Of a DNA stretch of 64,000 bases, positions 48,403 through 56,833 are shown piece after piece. Under the pieces are notes generated by a model, which was not told where the DNA came from, searched no databases, and saw only the letters and a list, made by a program, of their open reading frames with translations. The translations under genes and the position numbers were made by a program. This DNA is from Variovorax gracilis (lineage in GTDB: Bacteria; Pseudomonadota; Gammaproteobacteria; Burkholderiales; Burkholderiaceae_C). The DNA lies in the NCBI RefSeq assembly GCF_030317115.1, contig NZ_JASZYF010000010.1:62001-126000 (forward strand), written 5' to 3'. Numbering within the stretch: position 1 is the first letter of the stretch; the number at the start of each line of letters is the position of its first letter.

Positions 48403-49326
48403 ATGACCGCGCATCGCACGGCGCTCGACGGCGGCCGCTGGCATCTCAACCACGGCCCCATCGACATCATTGCCGAGGCGCATGGCGATCCGGTGGAGGT
48501 CGCGGTGGCGCACGAGCATGTGTGGCGACGCTTCAGTACCTTGCTCGACGAACTGGTGGCGGAGTTGCCTTTGCTGCGCCAGCCCGTGGGCAGCGACTGC
48601 GCATTGCGCGGCCCCGTCGCGCGGCGCATGTGGGATGCGTGCGTGCCGTTTCGCGCCGGCTTCATCACGCCGATGGCTGCTGTCGCCGGCGCCGTCGCGC
48701 AGGAACTCATCGCTTGCTTTCACCGTCCCGGCATCGAGCGCGCGTGGGTCAACAACGGCGGCGACATTGCGCTGCATCTTGCGCCCGGGTACTCCGCACG
48801 GGTCGGCCTGTTCGCCGATCTCGCGCGCTTCGACTTGCGCGACCAGGGTCCGGTCACGACCGATGGTCAATTCGAGATCATTGCGGAGATGCCGGTGCGA
48901 GGCGTCGCCACCAGCGGCTGGCGCGGCCGCAGCTTTTCGCTCGGCATCGCCGACAGTGTCACCGTGCTTGCCGCGACCGCGGCCGAAGCGGACGCTGCGG
49001 CCACCGTGGTTGCCAACGCCGTCGATGTCGATGACCCCGGCATTCATCGCCTTCCCGCGAGCGAGTGCAAGGACGACAGTGACCTTGGCGACATCCCTGT
49101 GACAACGAAGGTCGAAGCCCTGGCGCCCGCGCAGGTGCGCCGCGCACTGGATGCGGGCGTTGCCCGCGCCGAGACCCTGCAGCGCCACGGTCTCATCTGG
49201 TCGGCCGTGCTCGTTTGCCAGGGCCAATGGCGGGTCGTCCAACCCTTAAGCTCGCAGGCCTCGGTGACATCGCAGCAAATCGCGGGCAGTGGTGTCGTCG
49301 ATGCAGTTGGTTCAGTATTTGCTTAA
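48403..49326 (+). CDS. UPF0280-family protein of the nicotinate cluster
   Basis: 307 residues, ApbE-like fold family of unknown function. Recognisable features are WVNNGGDIALHL near 118-129, VATSGWRGRSFSLGIADSVTV near 170-190 and VANAVDVDDPGIHR near 205. No signal peptide. Start at the ATG after AGAGAGGT; upstream in-frame sequence is the B-type repeat. ApbE proteins attach flavin to other proteins, but the UPF0280 branch has no demonstrated activity. Its place between the reductase and the PF06684 pair suggests a part in ring reduction, cofactor insertion or a later step. Confidence 0.8.
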   Translation: MTAHRTALDGGRWHLNHGPIDIIAEAHGDPVEVAVAHEHVWRRFSTLLDELVAELPLLRQPVGSDCALRGPVARRMWDACVPFRAGFITPMAAVAGAVAQELIACFHRPGIERAWVNNGGDIALHLAPGYSARVGLFADLARFDLRDQGPVTTDGQFEIIAEMPVRGVATSGWRGRSFSLGIADSVTVLAATAAEADAAATVVANAVDVDDPGIHRLPASECKDDSDLGDIPVTTKVEALAPAQVRRALDAGVARAETLQRHGLIWSAVLVCQGQWRVVQPLSSQASVTSQQIAGSGVVDAVGSVFA

Positions 49327-49347
49327 CGAAAAGCAGGACTTCCTTTC

Positions 49348-49989
49348 ATGATCGATATACGCCGTGTCTTCACCCAGGTCGAGCACATCCACCACGAGTT
49401 CGGACCACGCGCCGCAACGCCGCTGGTGCGCGGCGCCATTGGCGCGGTGCTGACCAATCCCTTCGCGGGCCGCTATGAGCCCGACATCCTGCCGATGATG
49501 AAGCTGCTCGATCCGGTCGGCGTCGACATGGCGCACCGGCTGCGCGCGGCGATGGATGTGCCGGTCGAGCGCATTGCAACCTATGGCAAGGGCGCCATCG
49601 TCGGCGCAGCCGGCGAGCTGGAGCATGGCGCCCTGTGGCACGTGCCCGGCGGCTACGCGATGCGCGAGCTGCTCGGGTGGAAGGGCGATCGCGATGCCTA
49701 TCGCCAAGGCAAGGCCGAGGAGAAGACGGGCCAGCCGGGCAATGCGCTGTCGATCGTGCCATCGACCAAGAAGGTCGGGCCGCCCGGAGCGGCGCTCGAC
49801 GTGCCGCTCACCAACATCAATGCGAGCTATGTGCGCGGCCAGTTCGATGCGATCGAAGTCCGCGTGCCCGGTGCCCCGGCGGCCGACGAGATCGTGTTCA
49901 TCCTCGCAATGAGCACGGGCTATCGAATCCATGAGCGCGTAGGTGGTCTGCGCGCCGAAGACATCAGCAAATGGGATGGACTCCGATGA
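49348..49989 (+). CDS. PF06684 (DUF1185, amino acid synthesis) family protein, copy 1
   Basis: 213-residue cytosolic protein. Conserved blocks NPFAGRYEPDI near 37, TYGKGAIVGAAGELEHGAL near 78-96, and the C-terminal VGGLRAEDISKWDGLR. The family has a chorismate-mutase-like trimeric fold and no proven reaction. Paralogue of the next gene and contiguous with the nicotinate operon. An insertion around residues 100-130 relative to copy 2 suggests different active-site loops. Confidence 0.85.
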   Translation: MIDIRRVFTQVEHIHHEFGPRAATPLVRGAIGAVLTNPFAGRYEPDILPMMKLLDPVGVDMAHRLRAAMDVPVERIATYGKGAIVGAAGELEHGALWHVPGGYAMRELLGWKGDRDAYRQGKAEEKTGQPGNALSIVPSTKKVGPPGAALDVPLTNINASYVRGQFDAIEVRVPGAPAADEIVFILAMSTGYRIHERVGGLRAEDISKWDGLR

Positions 49990-50028
49990 AAACCTGCAAG
50001 CACCCAATCCGCAACGGACGCATTTCAG

Positions 50029-50120
50029 AAACACCGTGGAACCGGCTTTGCCGGGCCACTGGTGTTGCCCCCGGAGAGGGGGTGGAGAGCGACACGAAGT
50101 GCGCGAGCCTGGGGGAGAAC
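50029..50120 (-). repeat. Dispersed intergenic repeat, A-type copy 7
   Basis: Opposite in orientation to its neighbours: it begins AAACACCGTGGAACCGGC and ends with GCCTGGGGGAGAACTCA just before a start codon. Both hairpins are present. Lies between the two PF06684 paralogues. Confidence 0.8.
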
Positions 50121-50125
50121 TCAAA

Positions 50126-50710
50126 ATGACAGCAAGTATCCGCAAGCTCGTGATCCAGGTCGACGAAACCCGCAAGGAAATGGGCAAGACCATCGAGCCG
50201 CCCACGCGGCGCGCCGTTGCCATCGCCGTCATCGAGAACCCCTACGCGGGCCGCTACAGCGAATCGCTCGATGACCTGATCGCCATCGGCGAAGAACTCG
50301 GCGCGCTGCTCGGGCAGAAGGCCGTGGCGGCCCTCGGCATCGAGCCGGGCCAGGCGCAGAGCTACGGCAAGGCCGCGATCGTCGGCGAGGCCGGCGAACT
50401 CGAGCACGCTGCCGCCATCCTGCATCCCAAGCTCGGCGCACCGCTGCGAGTGGCGGTCGGGAAAGGCGCGGCGCTCGTGCCATCCGCCAAGAAGCGCGGC
50501 ACGCTGGGCACGGCGATCGACGTGCCTCTGGGCCACAAGGATGCGGCCTTCGTGCGCAGTCACTTCGACGCCGTCGAGGCGCGCGTGTCGGATGCGCCCC
50601 GTGCCAACGAGATCGTCGTTGCCGTCGCCGTGACCGACAGCGGCCGACCGCTGCCGCGCATCGGCGGTCTGCAGGTTTCCGAGATCAAGGGCGAAGACGG
50701 ACTCCGCTGA
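50126..50710 (+). CDS. PF06684 (DUF1185) family protein, copy 2
   Basis: 194 residues, aligned with copy 1 over most of its length: NPYAGRYSESL, SYGKAAIVGEAGELEHAAA, VPSAKKRGTLGTAIDVPLG and IGGLQVSEIKGEDGLR. Start at the ATG after the repeat; GGGGGAGAA of the repeat end may double as its ribosome site. A heteromeric complex of the two copies is plausible. Confidence 0.85.
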   Translation: MTASIRKLVIQVDETRKEMGKTIEPPTRRAVAIAVIENPYAGRYSESLDDLIAIGEELGALLGQKAVAALGIEPGQAQSYGKAAIVGEAGELEHAAAILHPKLGAPLRVAVGKGAALVPSAKKRGTLGTAIDVPLGHKDAAFVRSHFDAVEARVSDAPRANEIVVAVAVTDSGRPLPRIGGLQVSEIKGEDGLR

Positions 50711-50759
50711 TTCCCTTCGCCCATCATTCTTTTCTGTGTTCGAACCCAAGGAGTTCTCG

Positions 50760-51971
50760 ATGAATCCACTGCGTCTTGCTTTCAGCGCGGCCGCCGTCGC
50801 CACGCTAGCCACTGCCCTCGTCCCTGCGCACGCCCAGGGCGTGATCAAGATCGGCGAGATCAACAGCTACAAGGCGCAGCCCGCCTTCCTCGAGCCCTAC
50901 AAGAAGGGCATGGAACTCGCCGTGGATGAGATCAATGCGGCTGGTGGCGTCAACGGCAAGAAGATCGAACTGATCAGCCGCGACGACAACGCCAATCCCG
51001 GCGACGCCGTGCGCGTGGCCGAGGAACTGGTCTCGCGCGAGAAGGTCGACATCCTTGCGGGAACCTTCCTGTCCAACACCGGCCTGGCCGTCACCGACTT
51101 CGCGAAGCAGAAGAAGTTCTTCTTCCTCGCCGGCGAGCCGCTGACCGACAAGATCACCTGGCAGGGCGGCAACCAATACACCTTCCGCCTGCGCCCGGGT
51201 ACCTACATGCAGGCCGCGATGCTGGTGCCCGAAGCGGCCAAGCTCAAGAAGAAGCGCTGGGCGGTTGTCTACCCCAACTACGAATACGGCCAGTCGGCCG
51301 TCGCCGCGTTCAAGCAATTGCTGAAGGCCGCACAGCCCGACGTGGAGTTCGTCGCCGAGCAGGCGACGCCGCTGGGCAAGGTCGACGCCGGCAGCGTGGT
51401 GCAGGCGCTGGCCGATGCCAAGCCCGATGCGATCTTCAACGTGCTCTTCGGCGCGGACCTGTCGAAGTTCGTGCGTGAAGGCAATACGCGCGGCCTGTTC
51501 AAGGACCGGGAAGTCGTGAGCGTGCTGACCGGAGAACCCGAGTACATGGATCCGCTGAAGGACGAAGCGCCCAACGGCTGGATCGTGACCGGCTATCCCT
51601 GGTACGGCATCACCACGCCCGCGCACAAGGCCTTCGAACAGGCCTACCAGGCGAAGTTCAAGGACTACCCGCGCCTCGGCTCGGTGGTGGGCTACAGCAT
51701 GATCAAGTCGGCCGCGGCCGGCATCGCCAAGGCGAAGAGCACCGATACGGAGAAGCTGGTCGCCGCCTTCAAGGGCCTGCAGGTCGACACGCCCTTCGGC
51801 AAGATCACCTACCGCCCCGAGGACAACCAGTCCACCATGGGCGCGTTCGTGGGCCGCACCAAGAACGAAGGCGGCAAGGGCGTGATGGTCGACTACGTGT
51901 ATCTCGACGGCGCCGATGCGAAGTACCAGCCCTCGGCCGCCGAAGTGAAAAAGTCGCGCGCAGCTGATTGA
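50760..51971 (+). CDS. Liv-type substrate-binding protein of the nicotinate cluster
   Basis: 403-residue precursor: Sec signal peptide cleaved after VPAHA (about residue 25), then a type-I periplasmic binding fold (GVIKIGEINSYKAQPAF). Ribosome site AAGGAG. It is followed by a hairpin-bearing repeat and by the fused permease and two ATPases, a complete HAAT importer. By position the ligand is probably nicotinate, nicotinamide or 6-hydroxynicotinate. Confidence 0.88.
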   Translation: MNPLRLAFSAAAVATLATALVPAHAQGVIKIGEINSYKAQPAFLEPYKKGMELAVDEINAAGGVNGKKIELISRDDNANPGDAVRVAEELVSREKVDILAGTFLSNTGLAVTDFAKQKKFFFLAGEPLTDKITWQGGNQYTFRLRPGTYMQAAMLVPEAAKLKKKRWAVVYPNYEYGQSAVAAFKQLLKAAQPDVEFVAEQATPLGKVDAGSVVQALADAKPDAIFNVLFGADLSKFVREGNTRGLFKDREVVSVLTGEPEYMDPLKDEAPNGWIVTGYPWYGITTPAHKAFEQAYQAKFKDYPRLGSVVGYSMIKSAAAGIAKAKSTDTEKLVAAFKGLQVDTPFGKITYRPEDNQSTMGAFVGRTKNEGGKGVMVDYVYLDGADAKYQPSAAEVKKSRAAD

Positions 51972-52074
51972 GATCACCCCCGGCCTCGCCCACTTCGTGT
52001 GGCTCGGGCACCCCTTTCGAGGGGGCAACCCCGGCGGACCGGCAAGGCCGGATCCGCGGGGTTCCCGGAGTGTC
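51972..52074 (+). repeat. Dispersed intergenic repeat, A-type copy 8
   Basis: Starts at the binding-protein stop with GATCACCCCCGGCCTCGCCC, contains CCCCTTTCGAGGGG and CCGGCAAGGCCGG hairpins and ends GGGGTTCCCGG. Placed between a gene whose product is normally needed in excess and its permease. Confidence 0.85.
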
Positions 52075-52128
52075 GAGGCGGAGTTGCCTGGGTTCTTGGA
52101 AGCTGGATTGCGTGTCTAGGAATATCGA

Positions 52129-54048
52129 ATGAGTTTCTCGGGTTTCATCGTTCAACTGCTCAACGGGCTGGCCAGCGCGTCGTCGCTGTTTCTCGTGGCG
52201 GCAGGTCTGTCGCTGATCTTCGGCGTCACGCGGATCGTGAATTTCGCGCATGGCTCGTTCTTCATGGTGGGCATCTACGTGGCCTACACCCTGGTCGAAC
52301 GGCTGGGCACCGGCATGGGCTTCTGGCCCGCGCTGGTCATGGCGGCACTGGCGGTCGGCGTGCTGGGCGCGCTGATCGAGGTCGTGCTGCTGCGGCGCAT
52401 CTACAAGGCGCCCGAACTTTTCCAGTTGCTGGCGACCTTTGCGCTGGTGCTGGTGATCAAGGATGCGGTGCTGTGGCTGTGGGGGCCGGACGAATTGCTG
52501 GGTCCGCGCGCGCCGGGGCTTTCGGGTTCCGTCACCATCCTCGGGCGGCAGTTTCCTTCGTATGACCTCTTCCTGATCGTTGTCGGACCCGTGGTGCTGG
52601 GGTTGGTCTGGATGCTGCTCACACGCACGCGATTCGGCACGCTGGTGCGCGCCGCGACGCAGGACCGCGAGATGGTCAGCGCGCTCGGCGTCAACCAGGC
52701 GTGGCTCTTCACGGCGGTGTTCGCCCTCGGCGCTCTGCTTGCGGGGCTGGGCGGCGCGTTGCAACTGCCGCGCGAGCCCGCGACGCTGGAGATGGACCTC
52801 AACACCATCGGCGCGGCCTTCGTGGTCGTGGTGGTGGGCGGTATGGGTTCGATCCCCGGCGCCTACGCGGCCGCACTGCTCATTGCCGAGATCAAGGCGA
52901 TCTGCATCTGGCTCGGCGTGGTCGATGTCTTCGGAATCAGCGTCTCCTTCTCGAAGCTCACGCTGGTGGTCGACTTTCTTGTGATGGCCGTCGTGCTCGT
53001 GTGGCGGCCCTGGGGCCTGTTCGGCCGGCCGCAGGCGCCGAGTCGTTACGTGGGCATGCAGGAAGAGCCTCTGCGCCGGCCCAGCAAGGCCTATCTGATC
53101 GCCGCGGCGGTGTTCGGGCTCGTGCTTGCGGCCATGCCCTTCCTCACGGCGGGATCGCCCTACACGACGGTGCTCATGATCGATCTCATGATCGCCGCGT
53201 TGTTCGCGACCAGCCTGCACTTCATCATGGGGCCGGCCGGCATGCATTCCTTCGGCCATGCCGCGTACTTCGGGCTCGGGGCCTACGGCGCCGCGTTGCT
53301 GGTGCGCGCGAGCGGCATGCCGATGGAGCTGGCATTGATCGTCGCGCCGCTGGTCGCCGCGGCCGGAGCCTTCGTCTACGGATGGTTCGCCGTGCGGCTG
53401 TCGGGCGTGTACCTCGCGATGCTCACGCTCGCCTTCGCGCAGATCACCTGGGCGATCACCTACCAGTGGGACAGCTTCACCGGCGGCAGCAATGGCCTGA
53501 CAGGCGTGTGGCCGTCCGCATGGCTGTCCGACAAGCGGGCCTACTACTGGCTCACGCTGGTGCTGGTGGCCTTCGGTGTGCTCTGGCTGCGGCGCGTGCT
53601 GTTCTCGCCTTTCGGCTATGCGCTGCGGGCGGGCCGGGATTCGGCACTGCGCGCGGATGCCATCGGCATCGACGTCAAGCGCATGCAATGGGCGGCCTTC
53701 GTCATCGCCGGCACCGCGGCGGGCCTGGCCGGTGCCCTCTACGCGTTCTCCAAGGGGAGCATCTCGCCGGAATCTCTGAGCGTCGGCAAGTCGGTCGACG
53801 GGCTGGTGATGGTGCTGCTTGGCGGCATCCAGACGCTTGCCGGTCCGGTGGTCGGCGCCGTCACCTTCACCTGGCTGCACGACACCGTGGCGCGCAATAC
53901 CGATTACTGGAGAGCCATGTTGGGCGGGATCATCCTGTTGCTCGTGCTGCTGTTCCCGCAGGGGATCGCCGGCTTTGCCAAGCAGTTGTTCGATCGCCGG
54001 CGCCACGCAGCGGAAGCCAGCGCGGACCTGAAGGAGGTGAAGGCATGA
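52129..54048 (+). CDS. Fused LivH-LivM permease
   Basis: 639-residue membrane protein joining two permeases. Residues 1 to about 300 carry the LivH signature VNFAHGSFFMVGIYVAY (38-54) and GGMGSIPGAYAAALLIAEI. After a short linker (about 303-320, RPQAPSRYVGMQEEP) the LivM half follows with HSFGHAAYFGLGAYGAALL near 375 and ADAIGIDVKRMQ near 510. Separate genes encode these in the other Liv operon of this window. The ATGA overlap with livG shows coupling. Confidence 0.92.
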   Translation: MSFSGFIVQLLNGLASASSLFLVAAGLSLIFGVTRIVNFAHGSFFMVGIYVAYTLVERLGTGMGFWPALVMAALAVGVLGALIEVVLLRRIYKAPELFQLLATFALVLVIKDAVLWLWGPDELLGPRAPGLSGSVTILGRQFPSYDLFLIVVGPVVLGLVWMLLTRTRFGTLVRAATQDREMVSALGVNQAWLFTAVFALGALLAGLGGALQLPREPATLEMDLNTIGAAFVVVVVGGMGSIPGAYAAALLIAEIKAICIWLGVVDVFGISVSFSKLTLVVDFLVMAVVLVWRPWGLFGRPQAPSRYVGMQEEPLRRPSKAYLIAAAVFGLVLAAMPFLTAGSPYTTVLMIDLMIAALFATSLHFIMGPAGMHSFGHAAYFGLGAYGAALLVRASGMPMELALIVAPLVAAAGAFVYGWFAVRLSGVYLAMLTLAFAQITWAITYQWDSFTGGSNGLTGVWPSAWLSDKRAYYWLTLVLVAFGVLWLRRVLFSPFGYALRAGRDSALRADAIGIDVKRMQWAAFVIAGTAAGLAGALYAFSKGSISPESLSVGKSVDGLVMVLLGGIQTLAGPVVGAVTFTWLHDTVARNTDYWRAMLGGIILLLVLLFPQGIAGFAKQLFDRRRHAAEASADLKEVKA

Positions 54049-54848
54049 GCCTCCTCAAAGTCAACGAACTCGGCAAATCCTTCGGCGGCGTGAAGGCCGT
54101 GGACGGCATCAGCTTCGACCTGGCGCCCGGCGAACTGCTGGCGCTGATCGGCCCCAACGGCGCCGGCAAGTCCACCACCTTCAACATGGTGAACGGCCAG
54201 TTGAAGGCGGACCGCGGCTCGATCCTGCTCGACGGCCAGGAACTCGTGGGCCGCAAGCCGCGCGAGATCTGGCGCATGGGCGTCGGGCGCACCTTCCAGA
54301 TCGCCGAGACCTTCGCATCGCTCACGGTGGTCGAGAACGTGCAGATGGCCTTGCTCTCGCATGACCACAAGCTGTTCTCGACATGGCGCCGCGCGGCCGA
54401 CCACAAGCGCGACGAGGCGCTGACCCTGCTGGATCAAGTCGGCATGAAGGCACAGGCGGATCGCCCCTGCAGCGTGCTCGCCTACGGCGACGTGAAGCGC
54501 GTGGAGCTCGCGATCGCGATGGCCAACAGCCCCAAGCTGCTGCTGATGGACGAGCCCACCGCCGGCATGGCGCCCAAGGAACGCAATTCGCTCATGGCAT
54601 TGACCAAGCAACTCGTCATCGACCGCGGGATGGCGGTGCTCTTCACCGAGCACAGCATGGACGTGGTGTTCGCCTATGCCGACCGGATGATTGTGCTGGC
54701 GCGCGGGCGGCTGATCGCGCAAGGCAAGCCGCTGGAGATTCGCGACCATCCGAAGGTGCAGGAGGTCTATTTCGGCAGCGGCAAGACCTTCGAGAAGATT
54801 GCAGAGAAAGCTGCCGCGGTGAATGCGGCGGTGGGAGAGCACGCATGA
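54045..54848 (+). CDS. Liv-type ATP-binding protein (LivG-like) of the nicotinate cluster
   Basis: 267-residue ATPase, Walker A GPNGAGKST near 38, Walker B LLLMDEPTAGM. The signature is degenerate, LAYGDVKR instead of LSGGQ. LivG-type VGRTFQIAETF segment present. Overlaps both the fused permease and the following livF by four bases. Confidence 0.92.
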   Translation: MSLLKVNELGKSFGGVKAVDGISFDLAPGELLALIGPNGAGKSTTFNMVNGQLKADRGSILLDGQELVGRKPREIWRMGVGRTFQIAETFASLTVVENVQMALLSHDHKLFSTWRRAADHKRDEALTLLDQVGMKAQADRPCSVLAYGDVKRVELAIAMANSPKLLLMDEPTAGMAPKERNSLMALTKQLVIDRGMAVLFTEHSMDVVFAYADRMIVLARGRLIAQGKPLEIRDHPKVQEVYFGSGKTFEKIAEKAAAVNAAVGEHA

Positions 54849-55579
54849 GTTCGCATGAAGTCTTGCTCGAAGCAAAGGCCTTGTGCGCCTGGTATGGCGC
54901 CGCGCAGATCCTCTACGACGTCGACCTGGACGTGCGTCGCGGCGAAGTCGTCGCGCTCATGGGGCGCAACGGCGCGGGCAAGTCGACCACGCTCAAGGCG
55001 CTGATCGGCATGCTCGGCAAGCGGCGAGGTGCGGTGCGTTTTCTCGGCAACGACATCTCCAGGAGCGAGCCGCATCACGCCGCGCGCATGGGCCTGGGAT
55101 TCGTGCCCGAGGACCGCCGTGTGTTCACCGACCTGAGCGTGATGGAGAACCTCGAAGTCGGCAAGCAGCCCGCGCGCCGCTGGGCCGACGGCACCGACGC
55201 GCCGCTGTGGACGCCTGAGCGGCTGTTCAAGCTGTTCCCCAATCTGGGCGAGATGCCGAACCGGCCCGGTGGCCGCATGAGCGGCGGCGAGCAGCAGATG
55301 CTGACCGTGGCGCGCACGCTGATGGGCAATCCTTACCTGGTGCTGTTGGACGAGCCCTCCGAGGGCGTGGCGCCGGTGATCGTCGAGCAGATGGCGAACA
55401 TGATTCTCGAACTGAAGGCGCAGGGCGTGAGCATCCTGCTGTCGGAGCAGAACATGCATTTTGCAGAGTTGGTCTCCGACCGTGCGTACGTGCTGGAGAA
55501 GGGCCAGATCCGCTACCAGGCGTCGATGGCCGAACTGGCCGCGAACGACGAGGTTCGACGCGCGTACTTGAGCGTTTGA
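54845..55579 (+). CDS. Liv-type ATP-binding protein (LivF-like) of the nicotinate cluster
   Basis: 244-residue ATPase, Walker A GRNGAGKST, signature MSGGEQQM, Walker B LVLLDEPSEGV. Completes the importer; overlaps livG by four bases and precedes the nicotinamidase gene by 37 bases. Confidence 0.92.
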   Translation: MSSHEVLLEAKALCAWYGAAQILYDVDLDVRRGEVVALMGRNGAGKSTTLKALIGMLGKRRGAVRFLGNDISRSEPHHAARMGLGFVPEDRRVFTDLSVMENLEVGKQPARRWADGTDAPLWTPERLFKLFPNLGEMPNRPGGRMSGGEQQMLTVARTLMGNPYLVLLDEPSEGVAPVIVEQMANMILELKAQGVSILLSEQNMHFAELVSDRAYVLEKGQIRYQASMAELAANDEVRRAYLSV

Positions 55580-55616
55580 GCAGCAGGACAGTTTCTTAAA
55601 CCGAGGAGTGACCACC

Positions 55617-56348
55617 ATGCACGACACGCAACGCAGATCCCTCTTGAAATCGGCCACGGCCTTCGGGCTCGTCGGCGGGCTGGGCGCCACGGCGCCGTTC
55701 TTCGCTGCGGCGGCCGCGAAGATCAAGCCGGCTGCCAACTCGGCGCTCATCGTGGTCGACGTACAGAACTGCTTCATCGACGGCGGCACGCTGCCGGTGA
55801 AGGGCGGCGCGGAGGTGGTGCCCGTCATCAACAAGCTCGCGGGCGCATTCGAGAACATCGTCGTGACGCAGGACTGGCACACGGCCGGCCACGCCTCTTT
55901 CGCAAGCACTCATTCGGGCAAGAAGCCCTTCGAGAGCACCAAGCTGAGCTACGGCACGCAGGTGCTGTGGCCCGATCACTGCGTGCAGGGCACCGAGGAC
56001 GCGGCGCTCAACAAGGACCTGAAGCTTCCGACGGCGCAGCTCATCATCCGCAAGGGCCACCACAAGGACATGGACAGCTACTCCGCGTTCGAGGAGGCCG
56101 ACCACAAGACGGTGACCGGGCTGGGCGGCTACCTGAAGGCGCGGGGCATCAAGACGGTGTTCGTCGCCGGGCTCGCTACCGACTTCTGCGTGGCGTGGAC
56201 CGCGATGGACGCGCGCAAGGCCGGCTTCGAGGTCTACGTGATCGAGGACGCGACGCGCGCGATCGACCTCAACGGATCGCTCGCGGCGGCATGGAAGCAG
56301 ATGGCCGCCAAGGGCGTGAAGCGCATCCAGTCTTCCGACATCGTGTGA
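55617..56348 (+). CDS. Nicotinamidase with a Tat signal peptide
   Basis: 243-residue isochorismatase-fold enzyme converting nicotinamide to nicotinate. Catalytic triad Asp48 (VVDVQN), Lys146 (IIRKGHH) and Cys191 (ATDFCVAW). Metal site Asp86/His88/His92 in DWHTAGH. The N-terminus QRRSLLKSATAFGLVGG is a twin-arginine signal ending near AAAAA (about residue 34), so it should be exported folded, unlike the usual cytosolic PncA. ATG at 55617 has GAGGAG eight bases upstream; a GTG three codons earlier is less likely. Stop overlaps nicA. Confidence 0.88.
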   Translation: MHDTQRRSLLKSATAFGLVGGLGATAPFFAAAAAKIKPAANSALIVVDVQNCFIDGGTLPVKGGAEVVPVINKLAGAFENIVVTQDWHTAGHASFASTHSGKKPFESTKLSYGTQVLWPDHCVQGTEDAALNKDLKLPTAQLIIRKGHHKDMDSYSAFEEADHKTVTGLGGYLKARGIKTVFVAGLATDFCVAWTAMDARKAGFEVYVIEDATRAIDLNGSLAAAWKQMAAKGVKRIQSSDIV

Positions 56349-56833
56349 TGCGTCCCCCCGGGTTCGGACTGAAGGTCAACGGACGCAGTGTCGAACTCGC
56401 AGCGTCGCACGAGGCGACGCTTCTCCATGTCTTGCGCAACGACCTGGGCCTCAACGGGCCCAAGTTCGGCTGCGGGCTCGGGCAGTGCGGCGCCTGCACC
56501 GTGTGGGTCGATGGCGTGGCGGCGCGTGCCTGTGTGATTCCGGCGCACGGAGTGGCCGGCCGAGAGATCACCACGCTGGAAGGACTGGGCTCGCGCGACC
56601 TCTGGCATCCGGTACAGCGGGGCTTCGAAGACACCCAGGCCGCGCAATGCGGCTATTGCCTCAATGGCATGGTGATGCAAGCGGCGGCCCTGCTCGCACG
56701 CGAGCCGAACCCGAGCGAGGCGCGCATCCGCAGCGAACTCTCCGGCAATCTCTGCCGTTGCGGCACGCACGTCGAGATCATCGCCGCGGTGCAGCGCGCC
56801 GCGATGCGGATGGCGAAGGGCGCCGACACGTGA
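56348..56833 (+). CDS. nicA: Nicotinate hydroxylase small subunit (2x[2Fe-2S])
   Basis: 161 residues, xanthine-dehydrogenase-type iron-sulfur subunit. Plant-type cluster Cys42, 47, 50, 62 (CGLGQCGACT) and second cluster Cys101, 104, 136, 138 (CGYCLNG, NLCRCGT). Passes electrons from the molybdenum site of NicB towards its haems. One-base overlap with the nicotinamidase stop and GTGA overlap with nicB put all three in one translation unit. Role as nicotinate hydroxylase follows from NicAB architecture and context. Confidence 0.88.
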   Translation: MRPPGFGLKVNGRSVELAASHEATLLHVLRNDLGLNGPKFGCGLGQCGACTVWVDGVAARACVIPAHGVAGREITTLEGLGSRDLWHPVQRGFEDTQAAQCGYCLNGMVMQAAALLAREPNPSEARIRSELSGNLCRCGTHVEIIAAVQRAAMRMAKGADT

